DNA from: JACCVG01 sp963790245
GTDB lineage: Bacteria; Actinomycetota; Thermoleophilia; Solirubrobacterales; Thermoleophilaceae
DNA length: 64,000 nucleotides
Assembly (NCBI GenBank): GCA_963790245.1
Contig: CAWBNP010000002.1
Location: 930,001 to 994,000 of the forward strand
Direction of reading: 5' to 3'
Below, piece by piece: positions 41,414 through 51,102 of this stretch. The position numbers and the translations under genes were made by a program. The notes beneath the pieces are model-generated. The model saw nothing but the letters and a program-made list of their open reading frames with translations. It was not told where the DNA came from and searched no databases. The stretch's first letter is position 1; each line of letters begins with the position of its first letter.

Positions 41414-43915
41414 ATGAGGGGAAGAGGTCAGGGGCGGTTTGTGCTCGCGGCATTCGCGGCGCTCTGCGCGCTGCCCGCGCCGGCGGCTGCCGCGGAGACG
41501 CGATTTTCGATCGCGAACGGCTGCTTCACCCTCACTGACGCCGCCGAAGGAGACCTGATTGCCGGCGCCGAGCGGCTGCGGCTCAAGGCGACCCGTCTTG
41601 GCAGCTACCTGCTCTACCGGCCCGACCGGTCTTTCCTCGCCGCCGGCTCAGGCGGCCCGGCGCCCGCGGCCGAGCCGAGTCCGGCCGCCGAGTGGCGGGC
41701 GCGTCGCCGAGCGGGCGGATCGTTCAACTTGACCCCGGCGTCCGGCGGATCACCGCTTGACGTGCGCCTCGTCCCCGCGGAGGGCTGCGCGACCTTCCCC
41801 GAAGCGGAACTCAACGCCTCCGGCAGGCCCAGGCCCTCGGAGACCGACTACCGCCGCGTCGGCGGATTCGTCGAGGGCCACATGCACTGGATGACCTACC
41901 AGTACTTCGGACGCCGCTTCCACTGCGGCAAGCCCTGGGACCGATACGGCATCACCGAGGCGCTTCCCGACTGCGCCGAAGTCGAGGGTCCGCAGGGGCT
42001 CGGCGCGCCGGTCCAGAACTTCTTGAACTTCGGCAACCCCGCCGCCGCCCACGACACCCGCGGCTATCCGTTCCTGACCGAGACACGGTCTGACAACCTG
42101 ACCTATGAGGGCACCTATTACCGCTGGGTCGAGCGCGCGTACCTGTCCGGGTTGCGTCTGATGGTGATGGGGGTCAACGAGAACCGCGTGCTCTGCACGC
42201 TGCAGGCCGCGCGCGAGACCAACTGCAACGAGATGGACACGGTGCGACGCGGGTTCGCCGCGCTGCGCGAGCTCCAGAACTACGTCGACGCCCAGGCGGG
42301 AGGCCCCGGCGAGGGATTCTTTGAGATCGTCACCAACCCGTTCGAGGCCCGGCGCGTGATCAACGAAGGCCGGATGGCGGTCGTGCTCGAGATCGAGATC
42401 TCCGAGCTCTTTGATTGCACGGGCGCTGAGGCCGCAAAGTGCACGCGCGCGAGCGTCGATCGCCAGCTCGACGAGATGTACCGGCTCGGCGTCCGCTCGT
42501 CACTGTTGCTGAACAAGTTCGACAACCCGCTGACCGGTGTCCGTTTCGACTCCGGTCCGATCGGCGCGGTTATCAACGCAGGAAATCAGCTCAGCTTCGG
42601 CTCTTTCTGGGATGCCGAGACCTGCTCCGATCCGACCCTCAGCGACAACACGATCGAGACGGGCGTCCCCGACGGGAGCGCCCTGCTCGAGAGCGTGCTC
42701 GGCCAGCTCGGCACGTCTCCTGGAGCACTGCCGGCCTATCCGAAGGCGCCGCACTGCAACACGCGCGGGCTGACAGGCCTCGGCCGCCATGTCGTGCGGC
42801 GGATGGTCGACCTCGGGATGATCGTCAACCCCGACCACATGAGCCAGGCGGCCGTCGACGACACGCTCGACCTGCTCGAGAACCGCAGCTACAGCGGCGT
42901 GATCTCCCCGCACGGTTGGGTCGACCCCGACAACTGGCCACGAATCTGGAAGCTCGGAGGGGTCGCCTGGCCGGGCCACTCGGCAGCCAACGACTACGTC
43001 GATGAGTGGAAGCGCTACCGGCCCCGCCGCACACCCTTCGAGTTTGGCTGGGGCTACGGCGCCGACCTCGGCGGCCTATCGCGGCAGCCGACGATCGAGG
43101 GCGGCACCAAGGTCGAGTACCCGTTCCGCTCCTACGACGGCAGCGTCCGCTTTGAGCGGCAGCGGACCGGTCAGAGGACGTTCGATTACACGCGCGAGGG
43201 GGTCTCCCACTACGGCCTCTACCCCGAGTGGTTCGAGGACCTCCGGCTGATCGGCGGCCAGAAACTCGCCGATGACATGTGGAACGGCTCGGAGGCCTAC
43301 CTCCAGATGTGGGAGCGGGCGGTCGGAGTCAAGACCGATGGCTGTGCGCCGCGCCGCGCCCGCGTGCGCAACGACCGGCTCGGCCCGCTTGGGCTGGGGA
43401 CGGGCTGGCGTGCGCTGCTGAAGCGCGCCGGACAGCCCCGACAACGGTCGCGGAGCTGGAGCTGGTGCGTTCGCGGCGACGACGGGGGCGCGGATGTCGC
43501 GGTCCTCTCGCGCGCCGGGCGCGTTGTCGCGATCGGGAGCAACGCCGATGGGCGCTCGGCCGGACCGGTCGCCGTCGGCGACCGGGCGGACCGGCTACCC
43601 GATCGGTTCAGGCCGGTCGGCGATGGAGTGATGCGCGGCGGGCGCGAGATCGTCGTCGTCGAGGGCGGCGGTGTGGTGGCTGTCGGCCTCGTCTCGCGGT
43701 CGGTCGGAAAGCCGGGCGAGCTCCGGGATGCGGGTCTGAGGATCGCCGGCGGGCGCGCGTCGAACGCCCCGCCGAGCTACCGGGCGAGCGACGCCCAGCG
43801 CGAGCGGCGCGAGCAGATCGCCGGTGAGGCGCCGGTCGTATCCGCTCCGCTTTCGGGTACCGAGAATCCGCAGCTCGACGCCGCCTTCGAACTGCTCTGC
43901 CGGCTACAGGCCTAG
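41414..43915 (+). CDS. Large secreted M19-like (membrane dipeptidase-related) metal-dependent hydrolase
   Basis: 833 residues with signal peptide (VLAAFAALCALPAPAAAAE). Residues about 30-140 are an N-terminal accessory domain. The amidohydrolase-like barrel starts at FVEGHMHWMTYQYFG (metal HxH near residue 157) and continues with VVLEIEISELFDC, LDEMYRLGVRSSLLLNKFDNPLTG, MIVNPDHMSQAAVDDTLDLLE and GVISPHGWVDPD, which align with the metal ligands of renal dipeptidase-type enzymes. A C-terminal Arg/Gly-rich region (about 640-833) is extra. Twice the size of ordinary M19 dipeptidases. A TAGTGT box ends 9 bases before the ATG. Confidence 0.75.
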   Translation: MRGRGQGRFVLAAFAALCALPAPAAAAETRFSIANGCFTLTDAAEGDLIAGAERLRLKATRLGSYLLYRPDRSFLAAGSGGPAPAAEPSPAAEWRARRRAGGSFNLTPASGGSPLDVRLVPAEGCATFPEAELNASGRPRPSETDYRRVGGFVEGHMHWMTYQYFGRRFHCGKPWDRYGITEALPDCAEVEGPQGLGAPVQNFLNFGNPAAAHDTRGYPFLTETRSDNLTYEGTYYRWVERAYLSGLRLMVMGVNENRVLCTLQAARETNCNEMDTVRRGFAALRELQNYVDAQAGGPGEGFFEIVTNPFEARRVINEGRMAVVLEIEISELFDCTGAEAAKCTRASVDRQLDEMYRLGVRSSLLLNKFDNPLTGVRFDSGPIGAVINAGNQLSFGSFWDAETCSDPTLSDNTIETGVPDGSALLESVLGQLGTSPGALPAYPKAPHCNTRGLTGLGRHVVRRMVDLGMIVNPDHMSQAAVDDTLDLLENRSYSGVISPHGWVDPDNWPRIWKLGGVAWPGHSAANDYVDEWKRYRPRRTPFEFGWGYGADLGGLSRQPTIEGGTKVEYPFRSYDGSVRFERQRTGQRTFDYTREGVSHYGLYPEWFEDLRLIGGQKLADDMWNGSEAYLQMWERAVGVKTDGCAPRRARVRNDRLGPLGLGTGWRALLKRAGQPRQRSRSWSWCVRGDDGGADVAVLSRAGRVVAIGSNADGRSAGPVAVGDRADRLPDRFRPVGDGVMRGGREIVVVEGGGVVAVGLVSRSVGKPGELRDAGLRIAGGRASNAPPSYRASDAQRERREQIAGEAPVVSAPLSGTENPQLDAAFELLCRLQA

Positions 43916-44058
43916 CGCGTCTCGACCGGAAGCGCCGCGATCAGCTCCGGACGCGAGCGCAAGGCTCTCGCTCGTCCGCCCGAGGAACGCGGTCAGGGTC
44001 TGGGCGACCTGCTCGGCGCATTGGCCGCCGTCGGTGAGCGTGTGGACGTCGATCGGGC

Positions 44059-45000
44059 TCAGGACGGGTTCACCACCACGGGCGCCCGCGCGCCGATCGC
44101 CGCGACCGCCTGCTCGGGCGTTTCGGCGAGTGCCAGCAGCGGCTCGACCTCCGGGGTCGCCTCGGCGCGCAGGAGCTCGAAGATCCGGCCGTAGCGCTGC
44201 TCGCCGAGGAGGACCATCGGCGAGCGATAGCCGTAGCTCGCGTACTGGTTCTGGGCGTGGTCGGTGAAGATCTCCTGCAGTGTCCCGGCACTCCCCGGGG
44301 CAAAGACGATCCCGTGCAGGCAGATCGCCAGCAGCCCTTCCTCGCGGAGGCCGTTGGAGAAGTACTTGGCGACCTGCGTCGCGAATACGTTCGTCGGCTC
44401 GTTCCCGTAGAACCAGGTCGGAATCGCGATCGACGGTCGCAGCGGCGCGTACGCGTCCGCAACCGCGAGCCCCGCCTCGAGGTACCCAACCGGATCAACT
44501 CGCCAGTCCGCGCCGGCGGAGGCGAGCCGCTCGATCACCTGCTCGAGCTCGCGCTCGTCGCGGTCCGCGAGCGCCGCTCCGAGGTTGCCGGCCTCCATGA
44601 CACCGGGGCCGCCGCCGGTCGCGACGAGATACGGCGGCTTGGCCCGGGCGAGCAGATGGCCGATTCGCGCCGCCTCCCGGTAGGCCTCATCACCTCGACG
44701 GACCGCGTGACCGCCCATGATTCCCACGATCCGCGAGGCCGCACGCCGCTCGGGACTGGCGCCGATGTGGGCCTGCAGGGCCTGATCGATCGCGTGATCG
44801 TGCAGCCGCTGGGCGAGCGCCTCGGCGGCGTCGTCGGGATGACGGCGTTGGTGACGTCGGTAGTGGCGATCGATCGCCGCGTCGAGGCTCAGCCCGTCTT
44901 CGCTCTCGGCGAGCAGCTCTGCGGGCGTGTAGAGACCGCGACGATCGGGGTCGTACGGACCCTTCGTGCGCGGCTCCGGCATCTGTCCCTCAGCGGTCAC
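44059..45000 (-). CDS. LOG family protein (nucleotide 5'-monophosphate nucleosidase-like)
   Basis: 313 residues from GTG 45000, which lies 6 bases after a TACAGT box; ATG 44982 is the alternative. The LOG signature ATGGGPGVMEAGNLGAAL is present, with the second motif variant VFAPGSAGTLQEIFTDHAQNQ (PGGxGTxxE in classical LOG). The N-terminal 80 residues are a helical extension not found in plant-type LOG enzymes. The family removes ribose-phosphate from nucleotides, including cytokinin precursors. Confidence 0.82.
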   Translation of the reverse strand: MTAEGQMPEPRTKGPYDPDRRGLYTPAELLAESEDGLSLDAAIDRHYRRHQRRHPDDAAEALAQRLHDHAIDQALQAHIGASPERRAASRIVGIMGGHAVRRGDEAYREAARIGHLLARAKPPYLVATGGGPGVMEAGNLGAALADRDERELEQVIERLASAGADWRVDPVGYLEAGLAVADAYAPLRPSIAIPTWFYGNEPTNVFATQVAKYFSNGLREEGLLAICLHGIVFAPGSAGTLQEIFTDHAQNQYASYGYRSPMVLLGEQRYGRIFELLRAEATPEVEPLLALAETPEQAVAAIGARAPVVVNPS

Positions 45001-45006
45001 GGGCGA

Positions 45007-45012
45007 ACTGTA
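45007..45012 (-). promoter_or_regulatory. Leaderless -10 box (TACAGT) for the LOG gene
   Basis: On the minus strand TACAGT precedes GTG 45000 by 6 bases, supporting the GTG over the ATG 18 bases further in. Confidence 0.5.
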
Positions 45013-45115
45013 GGGCCGCGGTCGTCTCGGGAGAGGGCGTGGAGTGCAGGAATCGGGATCGCTTGGCTCGGCGATCGACGCCCCTCCAGCGCGGCGGCAA
45101 TCCGCCCCGGAGCGG

Positions 45116-45580
45116 CTATCCGTCCTGGTCTGGCAGCGGGCCTACGAACTCGATCCCGTACTCCTCGCAGGCCTGCGCTATGACCGTCCCTTGAACGGAC
45201 TCTTCGGGGGACGAGCGATCCGACGCTGATGCGACCGTGATCGCTCGGTAAAACTGCCCGTGGCGGGGCGTCGTGAGGATCAGATAGCGCGCTTCTTCGG
45301 ACTTCACGCGAAAGCCATGGACCGTTCCGCCGGGGACGTGGGCGAACGATCCGGCCGGCGCGGACACCCCCGCCTCGTCGCCGAGATAGAGCGTGAGCTC
45401 ACCCTCGAGCACGTAGAACGACTCCATGTCATCCGGGTGTCGGTGAAGCGGAACGCTGTCGCCACCGCTTGCCCGTTCGTCGACGAGACAGAACGCCTCT
45501 GCCGTCTGCTCGCCCGTCGCAAGGAAGCGGGTGGAGGTTTCGCCCATCCACCGCAACTCGCCCTGCTCCGCGCCGAGCAC
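45116..45580 (-). CDS. Cupin domain protein
   Basis: 154 residues from GTG 45580. The first cupin motif is SVPLHRHPDDMESFYVLEGELTL (two His and Glu metal ligands) and the second APAGSFAHVPGGTVHGFRV. The C-terminal helix (YGIEFVGPLPD) matches that of other actinobacterial quercetinase-like cupins; the cupin at 60603-61142 has a comparable ending, so the two are distant paralogues. Substrate unknown. Confidence 0.85.
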   Translation of the reverse strand: MLGAEQGELRWMGETSTRFLATGEQTAEAFCLVDERASGGDSVPLHRHPDDMESFYVLEGELTLYLGDEAGVSAPAGSFAHVPGGTVHGFRVKSEEARYLILTTPRHGQFYRAITVASASDRSSPEESVQGTVIAQACEEYGIEFVGPLPDQDG

Positions 45581-45899
45581 GTATCGCCGCGCTCATCGTG
45601 CTGCTCCCGCTATCTGACGAAGTTGTGGAGCAGGAACACCTGGGGCCCACCGGGCATGCCGCCTCTCGGAGGGCTCCTCCCACCCGGGACCGTCGTGCAG
45701 CCCTCAGGATCGCCATGAGCCACTCCCGATCCTCGGTTTCGGCTAGCGCGCGGTGTATATCCGCTCTTGGAGGTTCAGTCGATGGCATTGCCCAGAGCGT
45801 TTTGCGGTGCCTAGTTCCCGTCAGTACGTGCCTGGAAGCGGGCATGGACTTCCCGCTCGAGCGGGTAGGGACCAGCGATCAACGCAAGGGGGGAAGGCG
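45581..45899. other. 319-base non-coding stretch upstream of the MFS gene
   Basis: I see no gene I can support here. The reading frames that cross it carry no recognisable domain and lack a convincing ribosome site. It probably holds the promoters of the leftward cupin and the rightward MFS transporter gene. Confidence 0.5.
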
Positions 45900-47396
45900 A
45901 TGAGTAGCGGAGTTCAGACCGGAACGATCACGACCGAGATTCCTTCACGCCTCGACCGGCTGCCCTGGTCGCGTTGGCACTGGCGTGTCGTCATCGGGCT
46001 CGGGACCGTCTGGATCCTCGACGGCCTCGAGGTAACGATCGTCGGAGCGATCGCACCGACGCTGACCGAACCCGGCAGTGGTCTGGAGCTGACCGCGTCC
46101 CAGATCGGAACCGCTGCTGCGATCTACGTCGCGGGAGCGTGCGTCGGTGCGCTCTTCTTCGGACAGCTGACCGACCGCCTCGGTCGCAAGAAGATGTTCA
46201 TGATCACGCTCGCCCTCTATCTGGTCGCAACGGTGTTGAGCGCCTTTTCCTTCTCCGCGTGGTGGTTCTTCCTGATGCGCTTCTTCACCGGCGCGGGGAT
46301 CGGCGGTGAGTACGCGGCGATCAACTCGGCGATCGACGAGCTGATCCCGGCACGCGTCCGCGGTCGCGTCGATCTGATCATCAACGGATCGTTCTGGGCG
46401 GGCACGACGGTCGGCGCGGTCCTCTCCTTGGCGTTGCTCGACAAGAACCTGTTCCCGATCGACGTCGGCTGGCGGGTCGCGTTCGGGCTCGGCGCGCTGC
46501 TCGGGATCGGAATCCTGGTCCTGCGCCGCACCGTCCCCGAGAGTCCCCGCTGGCTGTTCATCCACGGGCGTGAGCAGGAGGCCGATGAGATTGTCGCCGA
46601 CATCGAGCGGCAGGTGCGCGAGTCGACTGGGCAGGAGCTCCCCGAGCCCGACCGCTCGATCACGGTTCGCCAACGCAAGTCGATCCCGTTCTCGATGATC
46701 GCCGAGACGGCGTTCAAGGTCTATCCGAAGCGGACGGTCCTCGGACTGTCGCTCTTCATCGGCCAGGCGTTCCTCTACAACGCGATCTTCTTCACTTACG
46801 CCCTTGTTCTCTCGGACTACTACGGCGTACCCGCGTCGAGCGTCGGCCTTTATCTGATCCCGTTCGCAATCGGAAATGTGCTCGGGCCGATCTTCCTCGG
46901 GAGCCTGTTCGACACGGTCGGTCGCAGGAAGATGATCGCGGGGACCTACATCACCTCCGGCGTCCTGCTGCTTGCCACGGCCGTGCTGTTCAAAGCCGGG
47001 ATGCTCGACGCGACAACTCAGGCGATCGCCTGGTCGATCGTCTTCTTCTTCGCCTCGGCAGGAGCGAGTTCGGCCTATCTGACCGTCAGCGAGATCTTCC
47101 CGATGGAGACGCGGGCGCTCGCGATCGCGTTCTTCTATGCCATCGGCACCGGCATCGGCGGGATCGTCGGCCCGCTCCTGTTCGGGCGTCTGGTCGAGAC
47201 CGGGGAGGTCGACCCCCTCTTCTGGGGCTACGTCCTCGGCGCCGCGCTGATGACGGCGGCCGGCATCGTCGCGGCGTTCCTGGCGATCAACGCCGAGCAG
47301 AAGCCGCTGGAAGACATCGCCAAGCCGTTGACGGCGGAGGATGCCGAAGGCGACGGCGGCCCGGGTCTCGGCCCAGCACCGGCAGCCGCGACGTAG
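45900..47396 (+). CDS. MFS transporter, sugar/aromatic-acid porter type
   Basis: 498 residues, ATG 45900 after a purine-rich AAGGGGGGAAGG site. Twelve membrane segments are visible. MFS signatures occur after TM2 (GQLTDRLGRKKMF) and in the second half (GSLFDTVGRRKMI); RTVPESPRWLFIHGREQEAD and SAYLTVSEIFPMETRALAIAF are typical of the sugar porter / AAHS-related branch. TM1 has WILDGLEVTIVGAIAPTL, with the DGxD-like motif of aromatic-acid transporters altered to DGLE. Substrate unknown. Confidence 0.9.
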   Translation: MSSGVQTGTITTEIPSRLDRLPWSRWHWRVVIGLGTVWILDGLEVTIVGAIAPTLTEPGSGLELTASQIGTAAAIYVAGACVGALFFGQLTDRLGRKKMFMITLALYLVATVLSAFSFSAWWFFLMRFFTGAGIGGEYAAINSAIDELIPARVRGRVDLIINGSFWAGTTVGAVLSLALLDKNLFPIDVGWRVAFGLGALLGIGILVLRRTVPESPRWLFIHGREQEADEIVADIERQVRESTGQELPEPDRSITVRQRKSIPFSMIAETAFKVYPKRTVLGLSLFIGQAFLYNAIFFTYALVLSDYYGVPASSVGLYLIPFAIGNVLGPIFLGSLFDTVGRRKMIAGTYITSGVLLLATAVLFKAGMLDATTQAIAWSIVFFFASAGASSAYLTVSEIFPMETRALAIAFFYAIGTGIGGIVGPLLFGRLVETGEVDPLFWGYVLGAALMTAAGIVAAFLAINAEQKPLEDIAKPLTAEDAEGDGGPGLGPAPAAAT

Positions 47397-47450
47397 GCGC
47401 CCGACGGGACTCCTCCATGAGGCTGGCCGCATCACGACACGGCCTCCGCG

Positions 47451-48785
47451 ATGACCGGTCGGCATGATCTGACGATGGTCAATCGTGCGAAGAGCCTGTG
47501 GGTCAATCTCTCTCAGAGCATCGGATTCATACCGGGTCTGATCGTCGTTACGTTCGGCATCCTCGGAGTCGTGCTCGTCGAGATCGACGGGCAGGTCGAC
47601 CTGACCGGAGTCGAGGTGGTCTTCAAGGGCGATGGCCCGGCCGCCCGGACCGTGCTGTCGGTGATCGCCGGCTCGCTGATCACGGTCGCCGGGCTCACGT
47701 TCTCGATCACGATGGTGGTGTTGCAGCTGGCGTCCAGCCAGTTCAGTCCTCGGATCCTGCGCACGTTCTTCGGTGACCGCGTTACCCAGATCACGATCGG
47801 AGTCTTTGTAGGTACCTTCGTGTATTCGATCCTCGTATTGCGTGCCGTAGGGTCGTTTGGCGACGCCGGCTTCGTGCCACGGCTGAGCGTCACGGCTGCG
47901 TCGCTGCTGGGCATCGCGAGCGTCGTCCTGCTCATTCTGTTCCTGCACCACATCTCGCAGATGGTGCAGGTTTCCCATGTGGTGGCGCGCACCGCCTACG
48001 CCACCCTGGCCCGCATGGAGGTCCTCTACCCCGCCGGCTTCGCGGAGGCGGGCGAGAGCGATCACGGCGCCGAACTGCTCGAATCGTGGCGCTCAGCGAC
48101 CCCCGGCCGGGTGCTCCCGCCGCGACCCGGTTACGTTCAGCGCGTCGATCTCGAGGACCTTGCCGGGAGGCTTGGGGATCGCGCCGAGCGAGTGGCGATT
48201 CTCGTGTGTCCCGGAGACTTCGCTGGCCTGGACACGCCGATTGCCGAAGTCTGGCCCGCCGGCGCCGCGGAGACCTGCAGGCGCGAATTGCTCAAGGCGG
48301 TCTCGATCGCGAGCGAACGTGACCTCAGCCAGGATGCCGACTTCGGCCTGCGCCAGCTTGCCGACATCGCCATCAAAGCGCTGTCGCCCGGTATCAACGA
48401 CCCCGCGACCGCGGTCACGTGCGTTGCCTACCTGCGCGCGGTCCTGATCCGCCTCACCGAACGGGCGCCGGCCGCGAGTTTGCGCAGCTTCCCGGATCAA
48501 GACGGCGCGCTGGTCGCGCGACAGCGTCGATACGACGAGTACCTCGAGGCAATCTTGCAGATCAACCGGTATGTGGGCGGTGACGCGTGGGTGATCGGGG
48601 AGCTTCTCCAGACTATTCAGGCCTGCGTAGAAACGGCTCGGCGCTGCGGTGCCCCCGATCGGGTGCGTCAGCTTCAGAGCATCGCGATGGCGATCGCCGA
48701 CCAAGCCGCAGGCCACATCGAGAACGAGCCAGACCGTGCAAGGATCGAAGACCTGAAAGCAGAGATCGCCGTGGCTGCGCGATGA
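47451..48785 (+). CDS. DUF2254 family membrane protein
   Basis: 444 residues (ATG 47451; ATG 47475 is an alternative). Four membrane segments lie in the first 190 residues with the conserved VLSVIAGSLITVAGLTFSITMVVLQLASSQFSPR; a soluble C-terminal domain follows (GYVQRVDLEDLAGRLGDRA, LRQLADIAIKALSPGINDPATA). The family is widespread and uncharacterised. It overlaps the next gene as ATGA. Confidence 0.85.
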   Translation: MTGRHDLTMVNRAKSLWVNLSQSIGFIPGLIVVTFGILGVVLVEIDGQVDLTGVEVVFKGDGPAARTVLSVIAGSLITVAGLTFSITMVVLQLASSQFSPRILRTFFGDRVTQITIGVFVGTFVYSILVLRAVGSFGDAGFVPRLSVTAASLLGIASVVLLILFLHHISQMVQVSHVVARTAYATLARMEVLYPAGFAEAGESDHGAELLESWRSATPGRVLPPRPGYVQRVDLEDLAGRLGDRAERVAILVCPGDFAGLDTPIAEVWPAGAAETCRRELLKAVSIASERDLSQDADFGLRQLADIAIKALSPGINDPATAVTCVAYLRAVLIRLTERAPAASLRSFPDQDGALVARQRRYDEYLEAILQINRYVGGDAWVIGELLQTIQACVETARRCGAPDRVRQLQSIAMAIADQAAGHIENEPDRARIEDLKAEIAVAAR

Positions 48786-49057
48786 ATCGCTCGGACAGCC
48801 CGGACGAGCGCAGCAGCCGAAGCCTCAACCTCACCACGGGCGGCCTGACGCTGCTCGGGGTACTGCTCAGCATCGGTGTGACCGTCGGCTTCGGGGTCAG
48901 CGGCTCGGTCTGGCTCCGCGCCTCGGCGGGCCTGGCCACCACGCTGGCGCTCGTGGCGATCGTCAAGCTCGGCACGTCCTCCGGGCGGGGGCCGATCGCG
49001 CGGATGGCGAACTGGGTCATAGGGATGCCCGGGGACAGCCCGGAGCGCCGGCGGTAG
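48782..49057 (+). CDS. Small two-helix membrane protein
   Basis: 91 residues. A polar Ser/Arg-rich N-terminus precedes two hydrophobic helices (LTLLGVLLSIGVTVGFGVSG and LRASAGLATTLALVAIVKLG) and a short basic tail. It is translationally coupled to the DUF2254 gene by an ATGA overlap and may be its partner. No family recognised. Confidence 0.7.
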   Translation: MNRSDSPDERSSRSLNLTTGGLTLLGVLLSIGVTVGFGVSGSVWLRASAGLATTLALVAIVKLGTSSGRGPIARMANWVIGMPGDSPERRR

Positions 49058-49165
49058 GAAGCGTCTCCCCAGCCTCGCCGGTTTCACCCGACTGCGATGA
49101 TGCGCCCGGCGCGAGGATCGCGCGCCATCGTGTGAAGAGGGAACTGCGCACGATCGAAAGGAGAT

Positions 49166-50134
49166 ATGAGCAATCGCGGCGACGGATCATCAGTGGAGCG
49201 CATGAACGCTTCCCAGAAAGGGGTCGAGCGTGCGACCCTTCTGATCACCGGCGCGTCGGGTTTTGTCGGGAGCGCGTTGTTGCCTGCCCTCGAGGATGTT
49301 CCGGTTCGCTGCCTTGTCCGCAATGCGAGCCGGTTGAGCGAGGCAAACCGGGCCTCGGCGGTAGAAGCCGACCTCAGCAACCTCGATTCACTTGCCCCGG
49401 CCCTCGAAGGGATGGACGAGGTCTTCTACCTCGTCCATTCGATGGAGCCCGGCGGTGGTCAGGACTTCGTCGAACGGGATCGCACTGCCGCGGAAAACTA
49501 CGTGCGTGCCGCGCGCGAGGCCGGCGTCCGGCGCACGATCTACCTCGGCGGGATAGGCGGCGACGAAGAAGACAGCGAGCATCTCGCGTCGCGTCGCGAG
49601 GTCGAGGAGCTGCTGGCGGGCGCCGGGCCGGAGTTCGTTGCGCTCCGCGCCTCGATGATCGTCGGAGCCGGATCTTCATCGTTTGGCACTCTCGTGCGCA
49701 TCGTCAGCCGGCTGCCGGTTCTGGCCCTGCCGGCCTGGCGGGAGTCTCGGACGCAACCGATCGCGATCGAGGACGTGATCGCGTGCATGATCGCGGCTCG
49801 CCACGTCGAACCCGGGGCCTATGAGATCGCAGGACCCGACACGCTCACCTTCGCCGAGATGACCGAAATCGTCGCTGAACTGCTCGGCGAGACCCACCGC
49901 TCCTTTGACCTGCCCTTCGGAAATGCGCGGCTGGAGGCAGCGGTGACCTCGTTCATCACCGGCGAGGACCGTGAGCTGCTCGAGCCGCTCATGGAGGGCA
50001 TGCACGGAGATCTCACGGTCGAGAACAATCGCGCGCTCGAGGTCTTCGGCGTGGAGCCGACTCCGTTTGTCGACGCTGCTCGCCGCGCGATCAGCGCAAT
50101 GGACGACGTGCACCTCGCACGCGCGGATTCATGA
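49166..50134 (+). CDS. NAD(P)H-binding atypical SDR (NmrA/epimerase-like)
   Basis: 322 residues, with AAAGGAG immediately before ATG 49166. The cofactor motif LLITGASGFVGSALLPAL is near residue 25, followed by DEVFYLVHSM and the typical AGVRRTIYLGGIGG strand, but the classical YxxxK is replaced by later residues, as in NmrA-like and atypical SDR_a5 proteins. Its stop overlaps the first liv permease gene as ATGA, so it is cotranscribed with that transporter, an unusual association. Confidence 0.85.
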   Translation: MSNRGDGSSVERMNASQKGVERATLLITGASGFVGSALLPALEDVPVRCLVRNASRLSEANRASAVEADLSNLDSLAPALEGMDEVFYLVHSMEPGGGQDFVERDRTAAENYVRAAREAGVRRTIYLGGIGGDEEDSEHLASRREVEELLAGAGPEFVALRASMIVGAGSSSFGTLVRIVSRLPVLALPAWRESRTQPIAIEDVIACMIAARHVEPGAYEIAGPDTLTFAEMTEIVAELLGETHRSFDLPFGNARLEAAVTSFITGEDRELLEPLMEGMHGDLTVENNRALEVFGVEPTPFVDAARRAISAMDDVHLARADS

Positions 50135-51102
50135 GGCTGCGCAAAACGCTCGCGGGGGCCGGGGAGCCGGGCTGGCTCGCGATCGGCGTCCTGGCTCTGA
50201 TCGCAATCGTGCTGATCATCCTCGAGGGGCCGGCCGCGGTCGCCCAAACCGGCGTCAACGGGCTCGCGCTCGGGGCGGTCTACGCGCTCGGGGCGGTCGG
50301 GCTGACGCTGGTCTACGGCATCCTCAAGCTCGTCAACTTCGCCCATGGTGAGTTCCTGACCTTCGGCGCCTATGTCGCCTTCGCGCTCAATGTCGCCCTC
50401 GGGCTGCCGCTGGTCGTCGCGGCGCTCGGCGCTATCGTCGCCACCGCGGCGCTCGGCGTGGCCTTCGAAGTTTCCATGTGGCGGCCGATGCGCGAACGCC
50501 ATGCCGGGATGCTCCAGCTGCTGCTGATGGCGATCGGACTGGCGTTCGTGATCCGGTACGGAATCTCGTTCGTCGCGGGCACCGAGAGCCAGACACTCGC
50601 GATCGACCGGACGGCTGCGGTCGAGCTGCTCGGGGTTCGCGTCGGCGTCAGCGAGCTGCTCGTGATCGGCGTCGGGGTGCTTACGCTGCTCGTTATCGGC
50701 GCGATCGTCCGGTACACCCTGCTCGGAAAGCGGATGCGGGCGATCTCCGACGACCTCCAGCTCGCCGAGACCGCCGGTATCGACACGCGGCGCGTGATCC
50801 TCTACACGTGGGTCTTCGCCGGGGCCACGGCGGGGCTCGCCGGTGTGATGGCCGCAGCAGTCACCGATGTCCGGCCGGAGCTCGGCTTCTCGCTGCTGCT
50901 GGCGGTCTTTGCAACCGTCATCCTGGGCGGGATCGGCGATGTCTTCGGAGCGCTCGCGGCGGGCTTCGTGCTCGGCGTGGTGATCGAATGGTCCACGCTT
51001 CTGATCGACTTCCGCTACAAGTTCGTCGTCGGGTTCATCGTGCTGATCCTTGTGCTCGTCGTCCGACCGCAGGGCGTCTTCGGCCGAGCGAGGGCGGTAT
51101 GA
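50131..51102 (+). CDS. livH: Branched-chain amino acid ABC transporter permease LivH
   Basis: 323 residues, eight to nine membrane segments. LivH motifs are GAVYALGAVGLTLVYGILKLVNFAHGEF, RPMRERHAGMLQLLLMAIGL and GGIGDVFGALAAGFVLGVV; the ending VVRPQGVFGR is typical. Together with LivM it forms the channel of a HAAT-type importer for branched-chain or related amino acids. Every junction in this operon is overlapping or nearly so. Confidence 0.94.
   Translation: MRLRKTLAGAGEPGWLAIGVLALIAIVLIILEGPAAVAQTGVNGLALGAVYALGAVGLTLVYGILKLVNFAHGEFLTFGAYVAFALNVALGLPLVVAALGAIVATAALGVAFEVSMWRPMRERHAGMLQLLLMAIGLAFVIRYGISFVAGTESQTLAIDRTAAVELLGVRVGVSELLVIGVGVLTLLVIGAIVRYTLLGKRMRAISDDLQLAETAGIDTRRVILYTWVFAGATAGLAGVMAAAVTDVRPELGFSLLLAVFATVILGGIGDVFGALAAGFVLGVVIEWSTLLIDFRYKFVVGFIVLILVLVVRPQGVFGRARAV

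Noticed and set aside
43916..44058. 52-codon minus-strand frame starting with CTG in a CTGA overlap with the LOG stop
   Set aside because: Attractive because of the other CTG starts, but it has no recognisable domain, and the same frame also continues openly upstream into the LOG gene.
45945..48065. 706-codon open frame on the minus strand across the MFS and DUF2254 genes
   Set aside because: Its translation is Arg/Asp/Gln-rich without any domain, and it is antisense to two clear membrane-protein genes. Long antisense frames are expected at this GC content.
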